From Trebouxia sp. TZW2008 (Eukaryota; Chlorophyta; Trebouxiophyceae; Trebouxiales; Trebouxiaceae): DNA of 64,000 nucleotides. Each line of letters starts with the position of its first letter. The stretch's first letter is position 1. The DNA is taken from NCBI GenBank assembly GCA_002118135.1, contig BDIU01000022.1, forward strand, positions 186,001-250,000. The letters run 5' to 3'. The notes below the pieces were generated by a model. It was given only the letters and a program-made list of their open reading frames with translations, did no database searches and was not told where the DNA came from. The translations under genes and the position numbers were made by a program. This document shows positions 25,201 through 36,242 of this stretch, piece after piece.

Positions 25201-26782
25201 CCCCAGCCTTGCACATGGACGCCAAGGACGAGCGTGTGCAGTGCCAGCTGGAGATCAACTTCATAGACTGTGTGGTCACACCGCTGTGGGAGCACTGCGC
25301 TCACTGCTTCCCAGCATTGCAACCATGTATGGAGCGCGTGCGTGCCAACAGAGCTGCCTATGCTGCCCTGGCCAACTGCAGCAATGAGGAAGTGGCTCAG
25401 GTATGTGCTGTCGCTATGGTGTCCTCTGTGTATGATGCTGGCACCATTGTGCCTGCTGTGTATTGTGCTCATTGTTTCCCAGCACTGCAGCCATGTATGG
25501 AGAGGGTGCGTGTCAACAGAGCTGCCTATGCTGCCCTGGCCAACTGCAGCAACGAGGAAGTTGCTCAGGTGGGCTGCTTTCATTGTGCCTGCTGGCATTG
25601 TGACCGAAGACAATGCTCAGGTTTGGGTATGTTTCAGGCCATCTGCTGCTGCATGAAGTCTGAGTGTATGGAGTGTGTGTGTGCCGGCAGAGCTGCCTAT
25701 GCTGCCCTGACCAACTGCAGCAATGAGGAAGTGGCTCAGGTATGTGCTGTCACCATGGTGCCCTCTGTGTATGATGTTGGCACCATGATGCCGGTTGTAT
25801 ACTGAGCTCAATGCTTCCCAGCCGTGCGCACCAACAGAGCTGCCAATGCTGCCCTGGCCAACTGCAGCGTTGAGGAAGTGGCTCAGGTTTGTGCTGTTGT
25901 TTCTGATTTTGCTGTATCACAGTTGAAAGCAAAGAGCAAGTTGACAAAGATCATGAGGCATCACCTGTAACTGTCTGCTGTATCAAATGCATGCACGCCG
26001 ACAAAGCTGCGTATGCTGCCCTGACAAACTGCAGCAACGGAGACATTGCTCAGGTGGGTTGTTGTCTCTGCGCCTGCGATGTATTGTGCTCATTGGTTCT
26101 CACTGCCAACAGAATAGTGTTCCATGAACCTCAGATGCACATATTCAATCACCAGCAAACGCGCACAGTGGCAGCCGCGTACAATTGACAGAAAGCATGC
26201 ATGACAGCAGAAGTGGTATGGTGTGTTGCACGCATTGAGTGCAGCAGAACAGCGGCATGCACTGACAGGAAGCGTGCATGACAGGAGTGCCGTGGTCTAT
26301 TGCAGGCACTAAGTGCAGCAGAACAAGGGGAGAAAGATCCTCTGGGCCGCACTTCCTCAACCATCTCACTGCAGCTGATCATGCAGTCCGAAGCAGCTGG
26401 CATGTTCAACAACCCAAATTCTGGCAAAGAGGGTCATGCCATGCTAGCTGCTACTTTAGCTAAGATGCAGACAGAGCATGAAGCCGGCCAGGAAGCTGCT
26501 ATTCAAGATCATGCACAGCAGAAGGTAGCAGGGGAGCACACTGTTAGTCATCAACAAATCCCATCACATGGGTCATTGAGGCTCAGCTCAATGCAGACAG
26601 GGCAACCGCTGCAAACAAGTAAAGCTCATTCATGGGATCATGATAGGGGCACTGAGTTGCCAGGGCCAAATGGGTTTGGCCCTCTAGATGCCCCAGAGCC
26701 CATGACAGGCATGCACAGCGGGGAGTTGCCGATGACAGTCATAATGTCTGCAACACCAATTTTGGGATCTAGCAGCACCTGA
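16217..26782 (+). CDS. GAF-GAF cyclic-nucleotide phosphodiesterase (class I PDE)
   Basis: Seventeen exons: 16217..16333, 16413..16592, 16931..17070, 17460..17685, 18202..18332, 19364..19568, 19775..19941, 20604..20711, 21050..21168, 21921..22130, 22589..22728, 22931..23189, 23430..23587, 23966..24053, 24441..24576, 25166..25400, 26306..26782; 1031 codons with every phase matching. GAF-A covers ~105-250 (DNIRDVVLELLNCERVTLFL, then NIPDAYACSLFNPAIDRKTG). GAF-B covers ~265-450. The catalytic domain covers ~560-870 with HNFCHVVYVLHT, HDVDHDG (metal-binding HD), NDMSVMENHHC and HAADISNP. Architecture and order match animal PDE2/5/6/10/11, where GAF domains bind cGMP or cAMP and regulate hydrolysis; substrate preference cannot be read here. 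The N terminus MFLFRCC has paired cysteines that could be acylated. The last ~159 residues are low-complexity. Several introns carry decayed exon copies. Confidence 0.92.
17091..17139. repeat. AGC trinucleotide repeat in a PDE intron
   Basis: An imperfect (AGC)n run just after the donor of the third exon. Confidence 0.85.
17783..17976 (+). repeat. Two decayed copies of the 3' end of PDE exon 4
   Basis: The end of exon 4 (the segment encoding DMSGNHVAVIQ and its GT donor) recurs around 17783-17830 and 17936-17973. The spacing is 144 and 143 bp. Both copies keep a GT after the exon-like end. Confidence 0.85.
19138..19270 (+). repeat. Decayed, rearranged copy of PDE exon 6
   Basis: Part of exon 6 encoding the LVNTILKAV region is repeated 298 bp upstream. 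The exon start (GAGAAGCAGCGGCTGGCA) is repeated 127 bp upstream. Both have diverged. Confidence 0.8.
20030..20280 (+). repeat. Two extra copies of PDE exon 7 end plus intron start
   Basis: The block from the GTVLGIQDVRS codons through the donor and ~80 bp of intron is present three times in tandem. The anchor ATGTCAGGAG is at 19911, 20060 and 20215, giving periods of 149 and 155 bp. The last copy is the most diverged. Confidence 0.9.
21640..21865 (+). repeat. Two decayed copies of the 5' part of PDE exon 10
   Basis: The exon 10 start (segment encoding EGLEDVLQAQLQTY) is repeated at ~21640-21710 and ~21808-21850. Anchor spacings are 168 and 107 bp. Confidence 0.85.
22131..22480 (+). repeat. 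Repeated copies of PDE exon 10 end and donor region
   Basis: The short block CAACAGCATCACTGGTGCGC plus the following ~20 bp recurs about four times. One larger copy (22246-22332) includes the upstream SISNRST codons. Confidence 0.85.
25003..25080 (+). repeat. Decayed copy of the 5' end of PDE exon 16
   Basis: It repeats the acceptor and the first ~20 codons of exon 16 (encoding AQVAEE and LGLTPALHMD), ~160 bp upstream, and then diverges. Confidence 0.85.
25401..26056 (+). repeat. Four further tandem copies of the 3' end of PDE exon 16
   Basis: The end of exon 16 (encoding NRAAYAALANCSNEEVAQ) recurs four times. Anchor spacings are 168, 171, 147 and 167 bp. Every copy keeps CTCAG|GT at its end. 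The frame stays open from exon 16 through the third copy overall, to 25805. The second copy has a CAG in a position where it could act as a phase-0 acceptor. Confidence 0.92.
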
Positions 26783-27358
26783 TTGCAGCATGAAATGTAA
26801 TGTACAGGCACGTGTATGTGCATCCCGAGCAAGATGGCTAGCAAAGCTTGCTGCAGAGTCAGCTGCTTTCGTGTCAGACTGTGTACCAAGTGAACGTTCT
26901 TGTTTCATGTTGATCCAGCTTAGTGTTAACTAGCACATGCTACATGACTTATATGCAGGTCACGGGCCCTTGGCAACGTTCTTAGGCAGCTGTTTCGTGG
27001 GTCCTGAATGTCTTTGCTACATCGTTTACAACATACAGCCCCCTTTTATTATGTTCTAGAGGCTTTGCTATTTTAAGCAAAGTTGGCATATCTGAGACTG
27101 CTTTGTACTGAGCATTCCACACTGCGGTCAGTGCCGACGCACATGGTGATGCTGCCATATCAAGCTCAGGTGAGTGCAACAGCAACCTGACATGTAGCAT
27201 GAGTTATTGATGCCGTGCACCAAAGCAGAAAAAGCCAATAAAAAGGGAAAATATATGCTGTTAGGCGTCATAGCAGGAGCCTCTGTCTAAAGAGGCAGCC
27301 CGGGAACCAAGGCACATATACGCAACAGCTAGATCTGAGCCTGGCATGTCAGAACATT
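26783..27358. other. Convergent spacer, PDE and cardiolipin synthase
   Basis: TGTAA poly(A) signal at 26796, 14 bp after the PDE stop. I see no other gene in this 575 bp. Confidence 0.5.
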
Positions 27359-30159
27359 CTACTTGATGGTGCCTTTCAGGTATGCTCTAACGTATGCGCC
27401 ACAGGATGCAAGAGTAGTACCCCCTGTGACCACTCCCAAAGTCCACAAAGCCTGTTCAGGAGGCCAGGCATACCATGAACTAGTCAAGCAACCACCAACC
27501 AAAAGCAGCTGAAAACAGGTGTTTACTTTGCTGATATACAAGGGCTGCACAAAGGCAGCAGGCTGTGTGCTTAACGAGCTGCGCTCATCTTGATGAGCAT
27601 CTTGAGCAGCTGCCTGCTGACTACCATCAGGCCCCTTTTGAAGGGATGCGACTGGCCTGACGTCTGAAATGTGATGTTCAATACCCTTCTTCTGCTGCTG
27701 ATGATCACTTGAATCAGCATGCTGAGAAGGCATCCCTCCAGAAGACTGTTGCCTTGCTCTGTTATTGTTGACTTTCTGACCCTTTACCCCATATGTGCTA
27801 TCTGATGTATCAGCATTTGCTACTGCTGCTGATGATGATGATGTCTGAGCACCTGCTGAAGCTGCTGATGAAGAGGGCACTGCTGAAGGAGAAGAAGAAG
27901 CACTCAGGCGGAAGAACTCTGCGGCTCCTGGCCACCGCCAGCCGACTGATTTGAAGCGATGGACAAAAGCCCCAGTCAAGAGCACAACATCACGCCCAAT
28001 GATCAGAACAACCAATGGCATTGGCAAGGAACCCTGCATCGCACGGCAGTCGTGGCATCCAACCAAAACCAGTACAGTAACTTCTATTCATGACAACAGC
28101 CTTGACCACCAGTAAGTTTGCCTTGTCTCAATGTTCTCTGACTGAGACCCAAGAAATTTTTGGAATGCTGGTGTTTGCATAGTTTTGGGCCCTAAACAGA
28201 TCAAGCTTTGGCTTGCCCAAGGGGTACTCTGACACCAAAGCTAACAGGGACGCAAGGACAGCCTCAGCCGCAAAAGTAGCACAAATTGTCAGCTATCCCG
28301 GGCTGTCTGTATAGACAAAAGCTCCCATTGTGACGCCTAATGGCATCTTTTTTTTGTCTTCAAGTTGTCAGTGCAACTTGACATACATGGCTTACAGACA
28401 CACATACACACATACATACACATGCAGTGACAGCAGGCTGAAATAGCTTCAGCGCCAGAGGTCAAGTAAGGCGTCACTTGTTGGGCAGATCTGTCACAGA
28501 CAACAGCGATTCGTGAATGCTACAAGGCATCCACCTGAGCTTCTCGTAGACATTGTGGCTGCTCACTGCTGTGGGCAGAAAATGCTTGTGAGAAGCTCTG
28601 TGTAATACGTGCCACCACCGAGCAAGGGCTATTATTTGTAAGTACTCACTGCCTGCAACCTCACTGTGGTTTGAGGCAATTGGCTTGCACGGACAGGACG
28701 TGCAGCAACAACGAACTGACAGACGCTTGCTTCAGGCTTACTCATGTTACATCCTGAAGCTAAGATGTATGCCAACAAACACACACTTCACGAACTATGG
28801 CTGTAATGGAAGCAGGCTAACAGACACTAGTATCAGGCTGTATGAAGTAGGCAAAATATTTTTGACTGTTGACCTACCTGATAGCCCAGAGCGCCTACAA
28901 CACAGCCAATGAGCACCTTATCAGCCAGAGGGTCTAGGTAGCTACCCAACACAGAGCTGTGGCCATACTGCTTGGCCACATACCTGTAAATGGCAGCAAC
29001 AGAATGACGTAGTTGTCACTGACATGATGGCATGTGTCTAGCAGAGCTGTGGCTGTGGTTATGTTCCTGCAATATGCCACAATAATGATGACACACAAAG
29101 ATGTCACTGCCATAATGTCATGCACAAAACTGCTGGGCTGCTGCTTGTTGCAAAGGCTCCCGATGCAATGCTCAACAGCGTCATTCATTATTTCGCTGTG
29201 TTTTTCATTTTGCAAGCACATACACCGATTCACACAAGTCGCACATCACCCTCGACTAACATGACCATGAATAGCCCCCAGATTGCAAGGCACCAGTGTG
29301 CGCAGTGCATCTTCAATGTTGACACATCGAGACGGTTTGCAGCACCCATGAACACTGCTCTTGCAAAAAGCTGCAAATCTTTACAAAGATTTGATCAAAT
29401 CTGCCTATCTTGAAAGCAATGCATAGGTGTATGCTAGGCTCAAGATGGGATAGAAACCATGTCTTACCCATCTGCCCAGTCACTCGCGCCTGAAACAGCT
29501 AAACTGGCAAGCGCCACACCCCATTGCTCATTGAGGATCAAGCAGGCAATGGCTGGACCAGATAGCAGACGCGCCATTGACAGTCCATTGGGGACATTGT
29601 ATACAGCTTCGTTTGTCCAGCCAGCCTGCTCCAGGGTCTGCAACCAAGTCACCAAGCTTTGTGCGTGCACGACAGTGTGTCTGGCTAAGACATATAAGCA
29701 AACAGTTGTGCTCGGTCCACTTCTGTGACTGATTGAGATCACCTGTGACTTTGAGGCGCTGGACTTTGTTTGCTGACAACTGGGGGTACTGCTGAACTGC
29801 CTGAGCCATACAGAACTGCCTACATGTCAGAGTGTGCGATACCTTCCCTGAGCATAACACCAAGAGGTGCGATTGCGTCGAGGCATTGCTTCACCTGCTG
29901 GTCGCCGTATGCTGGCAAAGTCATTGCTGGCATGAAACAATGCATGGGCTGCAAAGCTCAGCGGTAGTGGCTCTGCTCCAGATGCCATCGATCTTGATCT
30001 AACGCCACACGTGACGGTGCTAATCGCTTGTGAGCCGCTGTCATGCGTCTGTGAAAATTGCGGGTTTGCATTGCACAGCACAGCAAGCAGCCCTTGAACG
30101 CTGCACGGACTGTGAGCGCGGAGCCTGCCCGTCTGTCGCGCAAGTTTCAGGCACTGCAT
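27359..30159 (-). CDS. Cardiolipin synthase, CDP-alcohol phosphatidyltransferase type
   Basis: Exons 30159..29843, 29656..29468, 28983..28878, 28033..27359; 428 codons. The ~100-residue Arg/Ser-rich leader fits a mitochondrial presequence. The CDP-alcohol signature runs SDWADGYVAKQYG then [13 protein letters not shown], then A, G, D and D spaced as in the family. A Lys stands where most members have Arg. Membrane segments follow ([19 protein letters not shown] and near the C terminus). A Ser/Ala/Gln-rich insert of ~110 residues separates the catalytic half from the last membrane spans and is unusual for the family. The enzyme joins CDP-diacylglycerol and phosphatidylglycerol into cardiolipin in the inner mitochondrial membrane. 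Phosphatidylglycerophosphate synthase is the main alternative. The acceptor at 29657 is inferred from phase. Confidence 0.88.
28379..28425. repeat. ACACATAC-type simple repeat
   Basis: CA/TACA-rich microsatellite in the third intron of the cardiolipin synthase gene. Confidence 0.75.
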
Positions 30160-30472
30160 GGCTGCATCGGCCTCTACTCGGGACACTGCATACTCTCAGC
30201 AACATGCGCAGGCATGGTGGCGCACTCAGCGTCGGCTGTCCATCAACGCTGTCGAGTGTGCATTGTTGCCCAGTGGCGCAGTCAGCATCAAAAGTTGTAA
30301 ACGAAGTCGAAACGTCGAGGGGTCAAAGCGGAGGGAGATGTGTAGTGCTTGGCAAGATATATGTGTGCTATGGCGAAGCATCATCTACAGGCTTCCCATC
30401 CGTGCTGCCGAGCAATGCGATTCGACGGGCGATCTGGCATAGAGCCGACAGCTCGATAGGTCAAGTTCAGTG
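30160..30472. promoter_or_regulatory. Divergent promoter, cardiolipin synthase and BCAT
   Basis: 313 bp between two start codons pointing outward; both products are predicted to be organellar. No TATA box stands out. Inferred from gene arrangement only. Confidence 0.45.
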
Positions 30473-33439
30473 ATGCCTCACGCCAGAGCTTTTCAACAGA
30501 TCAGGGCCTCAGCCGGCGCAAGCCGCTTATTACAATGCGCAAATACAGCTGTCCAAACTTTGGGGATCACGACTGCGCTAAAAACGTGCAGAGGCCTCAC
30601 CACGGTGAGACGAGTGTGCAATCGCCAGGGTTTTGCAGCTTACAAAAAGCACAATATGGACTATACATCCATGCAGGCTACGTATGACTCATTCAAAGCT
30701 GCAGACCTTCTCATACAACGCATTGAGCAGCCAAAAGCGCGACAGAAGACGCAGGCATGTTTGAAAAGCTGTTCGATCAGCTTGAAAGCGACTTTTTGCA
30801 CCAGAATCGACTGCAAGACGTTGGTCCCCACCGCAGGATCTGGTGTTTGGGCAGTCTTTCACAGATCACATGTTCCTCGTAGAGCATATTGACGGAGAGG
30901 GCTGGGGGCAGCCTGCTGTCAAGCCATTTGGCCACATTCCCTTGCATCCAGCTGCACAAACACTACACTATGGCGTTTGTTGCTTTGAAGGCATGAAAGG
31001 CTATCTTGGCAAGGATGGCAAAGCTAGGCTGTTCAGGTCCATCACCACTGAATCACCATGATCAGCAACCAAGCTGCAAGCTAAACGATAATGGCACGAC
31101 AAGCATCACCAACATGCATGCATGCGTTATCAATATGTTGCAGTACATGTACAGATGACATGCAGACTCTGTTCAGAAATACATTTGTATGGCTCCTTGC
31201 CGCTGTAAATATGCTCACTGCAACAACAGAGGCTGTCTGCAGGCCTGAGATGAACATGGCAAGAATGCAAAGGTCTATGGATCGGCTCAAGCTAGCACTC
31301 TTTGATGCAAATGTAAGTGGCGGCAACAGCATAAGCTGTCAGCCTTCACACAGAGTGTATAGCATTAAGCACTGATGTTTGCAGGAATTGTTGGCATGCC
31401 TGAAAGAGCTGCTGCGAATAGACAAATCCTGGTTACCTGATCAGGAAGGGTACTCAATGTACATCAGACCGTTTGCTTTCTCAAGCGCGCACTCACTGGG
31501 CATTTCCAAACCAAGCAGGTAAAGCACATTTAGCTCTACATAAGTGCCTGAGCACGCCAAGGTACTTTCAGTGCAGTAGCCGTTTCTAGTACTTCTCACT
31601 TGTGCTGCATGATCACCAAAAGGTCAGCTTGATGCCAGACCACAAAATGCATCAAATGCAGCAACACTTCAGAATTGATGCCAACAGATGATCTGCATGT
31701 ACATCTTTGACCCTGCACACAGAGTTTGCGTAAGCTTGCTGCAGTGCGGCTGCAACAAAGATCACTCAAGCTTGCAATTTGGTCCTCTTACTCGTTCCGC
31801 AGCAAATAAGTCTTTCCATGTTTCTTCCCTACGTTTCTGTTGGTATGACGTGTGCACATTGCTCCTCTAATTTGCTTTCACGGCAAAACAAGCCTTTCCT
31901 CTGCATGTTTCTGACATGCGCTTCTATTCGATACCTTGATACAACTTTTACTGCATGCTGCAGAACGTCAATCTGCATAGTGATGGCTCCGGTGGGGCCC
32001 TACTTCCCAACAGGCCTCACACCCATCAGCCTCTTTCTAGATGAGCGTAATGTGAGAGCCTGGCCAGGTGGAGTGGGTAACACCAAAGTGGGCAGCAACT
32101 ATGCCCCAACCATAGGCCCTCAGTGTGATGCAGCAGAGCAGCACGGCACGTCACAGGTTCTGTACAGCTTTCCTCAGGGCAGCAACCCAGATGATGCTCT
32201 GGTTTCGGAGTGTGGCTCCATGAATCTGATGTTCTTTCTGCAAAAGGCAAGAGTCAGGCTTTGTGAATGTGCTTGATTGCAGCACATGACAGTTCAATGG
32301 TACAGTGCGCCTTGACCAAAATTGTTCCCGTCGCTTCACAGGTCAAGCATCTTCTCCCTGTTGATCAATTGAAAGGCGTTACAGAACGCCTGAGAGCGTC
32401 TTGATCAAAGTTGCTTGCAGTATACACTTGTGATCACCAAACAAACAGTGGGCAAGCTGCCAGCCTGACTTGCAGTGGCACCAGCACCTCTTTGCTGTTG
32501 CGCAGTCCAGCTTTTTTGAGTTGCCGACAAGGTCTTTTTCCTTTTCAATCTCCTTGACAAAATGTCTGTTGTTCTCAATAATCTCCTCGTCCTCGTTGCT
32601 GTGCTCCTGAAAGCTCTGAACAGAGTGAAAGTGATTATCAACAACTTGTCGATTAAAGGTAACATCAATGATAAAGGGTTCCTTAGGTCAAAAAAGAAGT
32701 ACTCTCCTGGCAAAAGCATCTTCAAGGAGGGTGTTCAAAGGACTGTCTTCTGCAGCGCAGGCTCATAGTTCTGACACAGTCTTTTGATGATGTAAACCTG
32801 TTGAAATTTTGCTTTTTGATGCTGCAGCCTGATGGCAGTCGTGAACTGGTCACACCACCTTTAGATGGCACCATATTGCCTGGGGTGACACGAGACAGCA
32901 TACTGCAGCTGGCAAAATGGTGGGGTGAGTTTGAGGTGACAGAGCGACAGCTCAGCATAAGAGAGATCAAACAGGTGTGCTTCATCGCCGCTTTGATACT
33001 GCAAGTGTGACCACCGTCACATGGTGACACACAACACCTCAATATGTCATGAATCTTTGCAAGCATTTGCTGCTTAGAAAGCCTGCAGAAATGTGCATAA
33101 AAGGGCGCACAAAGCATGCACCTGTTCATTAACCACTTGTGACAGACATTCAGGGCTGTGTCTGCACATCATGCGGCAGTCACACCATGACTGAATGCAG
33201 CAACAGAATGTCTGGTGTGCATGCAGGCCTCTCAGGACAAACGATTATTAGAGATGTTTGGGTGTGGAACTGCCTGCATCATTCAGCCTGTCGATCAGCT
33301 TGTTAGGGCAAATGGCGAGAAGTATAGTGTTCCATTTGACCTGACAAGGACAGACACACTCACTCAGAGGCTGACCAGGGCCATGACTGACATTCATTAC
33401 GCCAATAAACCGCATGAGTGGAGTGTACCAATTGACTGA
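30473..33439 (+). CDS. Branched-chain amino acid aminotransferase
   Basis: Seven exons: 30473..30604, 30837..31036, 31243..31312, 31385..31518, 31964..32246, 32828..32974, 33227..33439; 392 codons. An organelle-type leader is followed by [31 protein letters not shown], the PLP-lysine segment [14 protein letters not shown] (Lys ~220), [37 protein letters not shown] and [12 protein letters not shown]. It aligns along its whole length with eukaryotic BCAT of fold type IV. It transfers the amino group between Leu/Ile/Val and 2-oxoglutarate. The fifth intron begins with GC (AAAG|GCAAGA) instead of GT. The first intron join skips 30605-30836, where I found no exon that keeps the frame. Confidence 0.93.
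32490..32725 (-). other. Compositionally odd, coding-like segment in a BCAT intron
   Basis: A 230-bp A-rich block with unusual codon-like texture. On the minus strand one frame stays open for ~70 codons with an acidic/basic, helix-like composition (for example [18 protein letters not shown]). It has no start, splice context or family that I recognise. It may be a fragment of an inserted element or foreign gene. Confidence 0.35.
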
Positions 33440-34039
33440 TAATTCAGCATCAGCATCAAATCATAGTGGACAGCTGCAGCTTAAGAGTCACCACGTCTGT
33501 CGATTTTGCTGTCCAAGTGAGTTGGTGGTCAGACATACAAGATACAGTCTCATGAGTATCAGATTGCAGGTTGTCCCTTGCAACATCTGAGTTGCAATAG
33601 GCCTGCACCTACAGCTGACCAGCCCTTTTGTCAATGGGATGTCTGCGCCATGTCCATTCTGATTGCGCTTTGAGCACTCTCTCAAACGAGCTTTGGCAAT
33701 TGCACACATAAGGTGAGCGTGCATTGTGAGAGAGGATGTTCAACCCCTCTCCACCTTTGCTGAAGCAACCACTTTGAATGATGGCCTGACAGGGTGAACA
33801 TGCTTCCACAATCTTGTCCACGTGGTGTGAACTTTCATTCAAACACGTCATGAAGATGCATAATGGCAGGTGCAGTATTCAACACATGTCTGGTGCGCTC
33901 AACATTCCATAAACTTCATTCCGCGGTATCTGATGCATGTAGCCTTTGTCAGCGCAGAAACAGTCTTCATAAATATGACTATTGGCACTGTTCATGTTCT
34001 GAGCTACCCAAAATTGAGGATCCCTATTGCAACCAACAG
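33440..34039. other. Convergent region, no supported gene
   Basis: A minus-strand frame around 33609-33851 is open but has no splice-consistent partner. Otherwise nothing is evident. Confidence 0.35.
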
Positions 34040-34369
34040 TCATGGCACTGCCTTGTCATCACTCAGTCTGCTGAAAAAGCTGTCAAAAAATGACTCCTCA
34101 GCCACAACGCTACAGACAAGTAAGTTGCAAGACAGTGAGCTGCTGCTGGCACCAACGCATCCTGAATGTACAGGAAACTGCGCCATACAGCAGCCCCTGG
34201 CCAAGCCTCGAAAGCTGTCAGCTTGTTGAAGGATGACTCCTGAGCCACAAGGTGGCAGATGCATATTTTGCAAGGCAGGGGGCTCCTGCTGGCACGAGCA
34301 TAACCTGAGTGTACAAAAACACTGCCCCATACAGCAGCCCCACAATGCCTGCCCAAGTGGCAAAAGCTG
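34040..34369 (-). pseudogene. Two decayed tandem copies of the last CPBP exon
   Basis: The block encoding the final CPBP exon recurs downstream of its stop. The anchor CCATACAGCAG is at 34183, 34327 and 34476 (periods 144 and 149 bp). The middle copy still reads WAGIVGLLYGAVFLYTQ but carries GAPCLAKYAS in place of GAHCLANYAS, so it lacks the His and Asn needed for catalysis. The outer copy is more degraded. Confidence 0.88.
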
Positions 34370-36105
34370 TCAGCTTGAAGGGTGACTTCTCAGCCACAAG
34401 GTTGCAGAAGCATAGTTTGCCAGGCAGTGGGCTCCTGCTGGCACGAGCACATCCTGAGTGTACAGGAACACAGCGCCATACAGCAGCCCAACAGCACCTG
34501 CCCATGCTGCAAAAGCCAGATTGCGCCCACCACTGTTGTGCAACAGCCCAAATATTGCTGCTGACAACACTGCTCCCCGCCTGCACCAAAGTCGCAGGCA
34601 TGACACCAAAGTGGAGTGTGTAGAATGCCATGATGTGGGAAGAGAGTTTGCAGGAGACCAACAAACATGGCAGGAGGCTTGAAACAATAATCGACTTTGG
34701 ACAGCTGTGATGTGCCATGGTATTTTGCATGGTAGTGACAAGCAGGCTCACAACAGCCTGCTTCTGAGTAGTCTGGTTTTGGGCAGTGTAGCATGTAGCA
34801 AGGCCCAGCTGTGGACTTTCTGGGGTGTTTCTGCTCTTTCAGATTGTCCATGCAATGCTTGACGCTGAAAAGTCTATGAGACTCTCTACAAGATGCGTTA
34901 TGGTGAGGACTTCTTCTTGTGTCGCTTTGCTTTGCTTTGTTCTTCTTGTCATTTCTTGTCTTGCTCTTTCTCTGTTCTCAACTGCAAAGACTTTGATGTG
35001 AACTCATGATTGTCTCACCAGTCAGGGAAGGTTGCTGGTATGACAGCACCTCTGAAGAGCAACTCCTCAGGAACTCCTGTCAAGCAGCTGAGCCATATCA
35101 GGTCAAACGGTGTGAGGAACCTCAACACCTGCACCCTGTGCAAGACAATGTCGATTCATGGACCCTTTTAGGAGTGGTGATCAACCCCAGAGAATATCTT
35201 GATCGATAGGTGCACCAACCCATGAGATGTTAACAATGCACTAGAGATCCTCTGTAGTGCTTGTATGGGTGGTCACTAAAACCATGAATCAACTGAGATG
35301 ATATGTAAAAAACTCAGGGATCTGTAATGATGCCAAGCAACGATGCAAGAAGCATTTCAAACTCATACAGTCCCCTTGCAGTCAAGGTTTAGTCAGCAAT
35401 TTTGAAGCGCATACTGTTAGCAAAAATTGGCAAAGTATCACTTTCCTCCTTGAAATGGCATGCTGCACTGTGTGACTGCCACAACACTGCACATACCTGT
35501 GTGTTAGATCTGTCTGTAGCTTCAGCAAAGGCAGGCCAACTGGACAAAAGAACTGATCGCCCTGCTGTCACTGCTCCAGCTGCTGCCAACATCATGAGCA
35601 AGTCTTGGCGTAAGTGTGCAGAGCCAACTGCAGACAATCAATGAATGTTGAATGCGAAAGCTATGCTTGGACGCGCTTCACTGCACTCCAGCTCATGCTC
35701 ACTTTGCAGTAGTGACTGAACCTGGGCTGAATGGTTGCCAAACAGGCTTGCGTTGCTGATTGGCGCTATGAGCCGGATACCGATTGCACCAGCCGCAAGA
35801 ACCGCGGCCGTTGAGCTGCAGGCTCGGAAGACTGACTGTCGAGAAGCCGATGCACATGTGCTGCCTGACGTGCTTGGATCGGGAGTCTCGCCATTACACT
35901 GTGTGCAAAGATTTGATGTACTCCGACTCAAGCGATAATTTGGGTGGCCGGACGCTGCAGAGCACTGCCTTCTGTCTGCGGTCAACGACCCTCCAGAGGT
36001 GAACGGGACATGCATGCTCTTGCGAGCATGCACTTGCCTTGCTCGCGTCTGCGCGGCTGCGCCCAGGCGCTGACAGCTCTGAATGCCCGCAGCGCCATGA
36101 CGCAT
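34370..36105 (-). CDS. CPBP (CAAX/Abi) family intramembrane metalloprotease
   Basis: Exons 36105..35703, 35627..35497, 35128..35019, 34580..34370; 284 codons. An Arg/Ser-rich N-terminal leader suggests plastid or mitochondrial import. The family signatures are in order: PEELLFRG (Glu-Glu and Arg, ~199-204), SAAIFGLLH (His ~229) and AHCLANYASA (His ~266, Asn ~270), within hydrophobic helices such as AVGLLYGAVFLYTQDVLV. These residues bind the catalytic metal in CPBP proteases. Plant homologues sit in plastid membranes; some process or protect membrane proteins, but the substrate here is unknown. The protein ends soon after the last motif. Confidence 0.87.
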
Positions 36106-36242
36106 ATTGAACACTGCCGCAGACCTTGTCAATGCTGTTGCCAGCTGCAAATGCAAAGCATGCTCCGCATGTGTAGGGTTTGTGTCGAGGCATTGAAGTC
36201 AAGCAAGGCTTGCAGCACTGCTGATTGCCTGCTGCGGTCGCT
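36106..36242. promoter_or_regulatory. Bidirectional promoter, CPBP protease and mS23-like genes
   Basis: Only 137 bp separate the two outward-facing start codons, so both core promoters must lie here or overlap the 5' exons. No TATA box is apparent. Confidence 0.5.

Noticed and set aside
26982..27200. Short minus-strand open frame between PDE and cardiolipin synthase
   Set aside because: Single short frame without splice sites, codon pattern or homology that I recognise.
33609..33851. Open minus-strand frame with Cys-rich start
   Set aside because: No splice partner, no start context and no resemblance to a known family.
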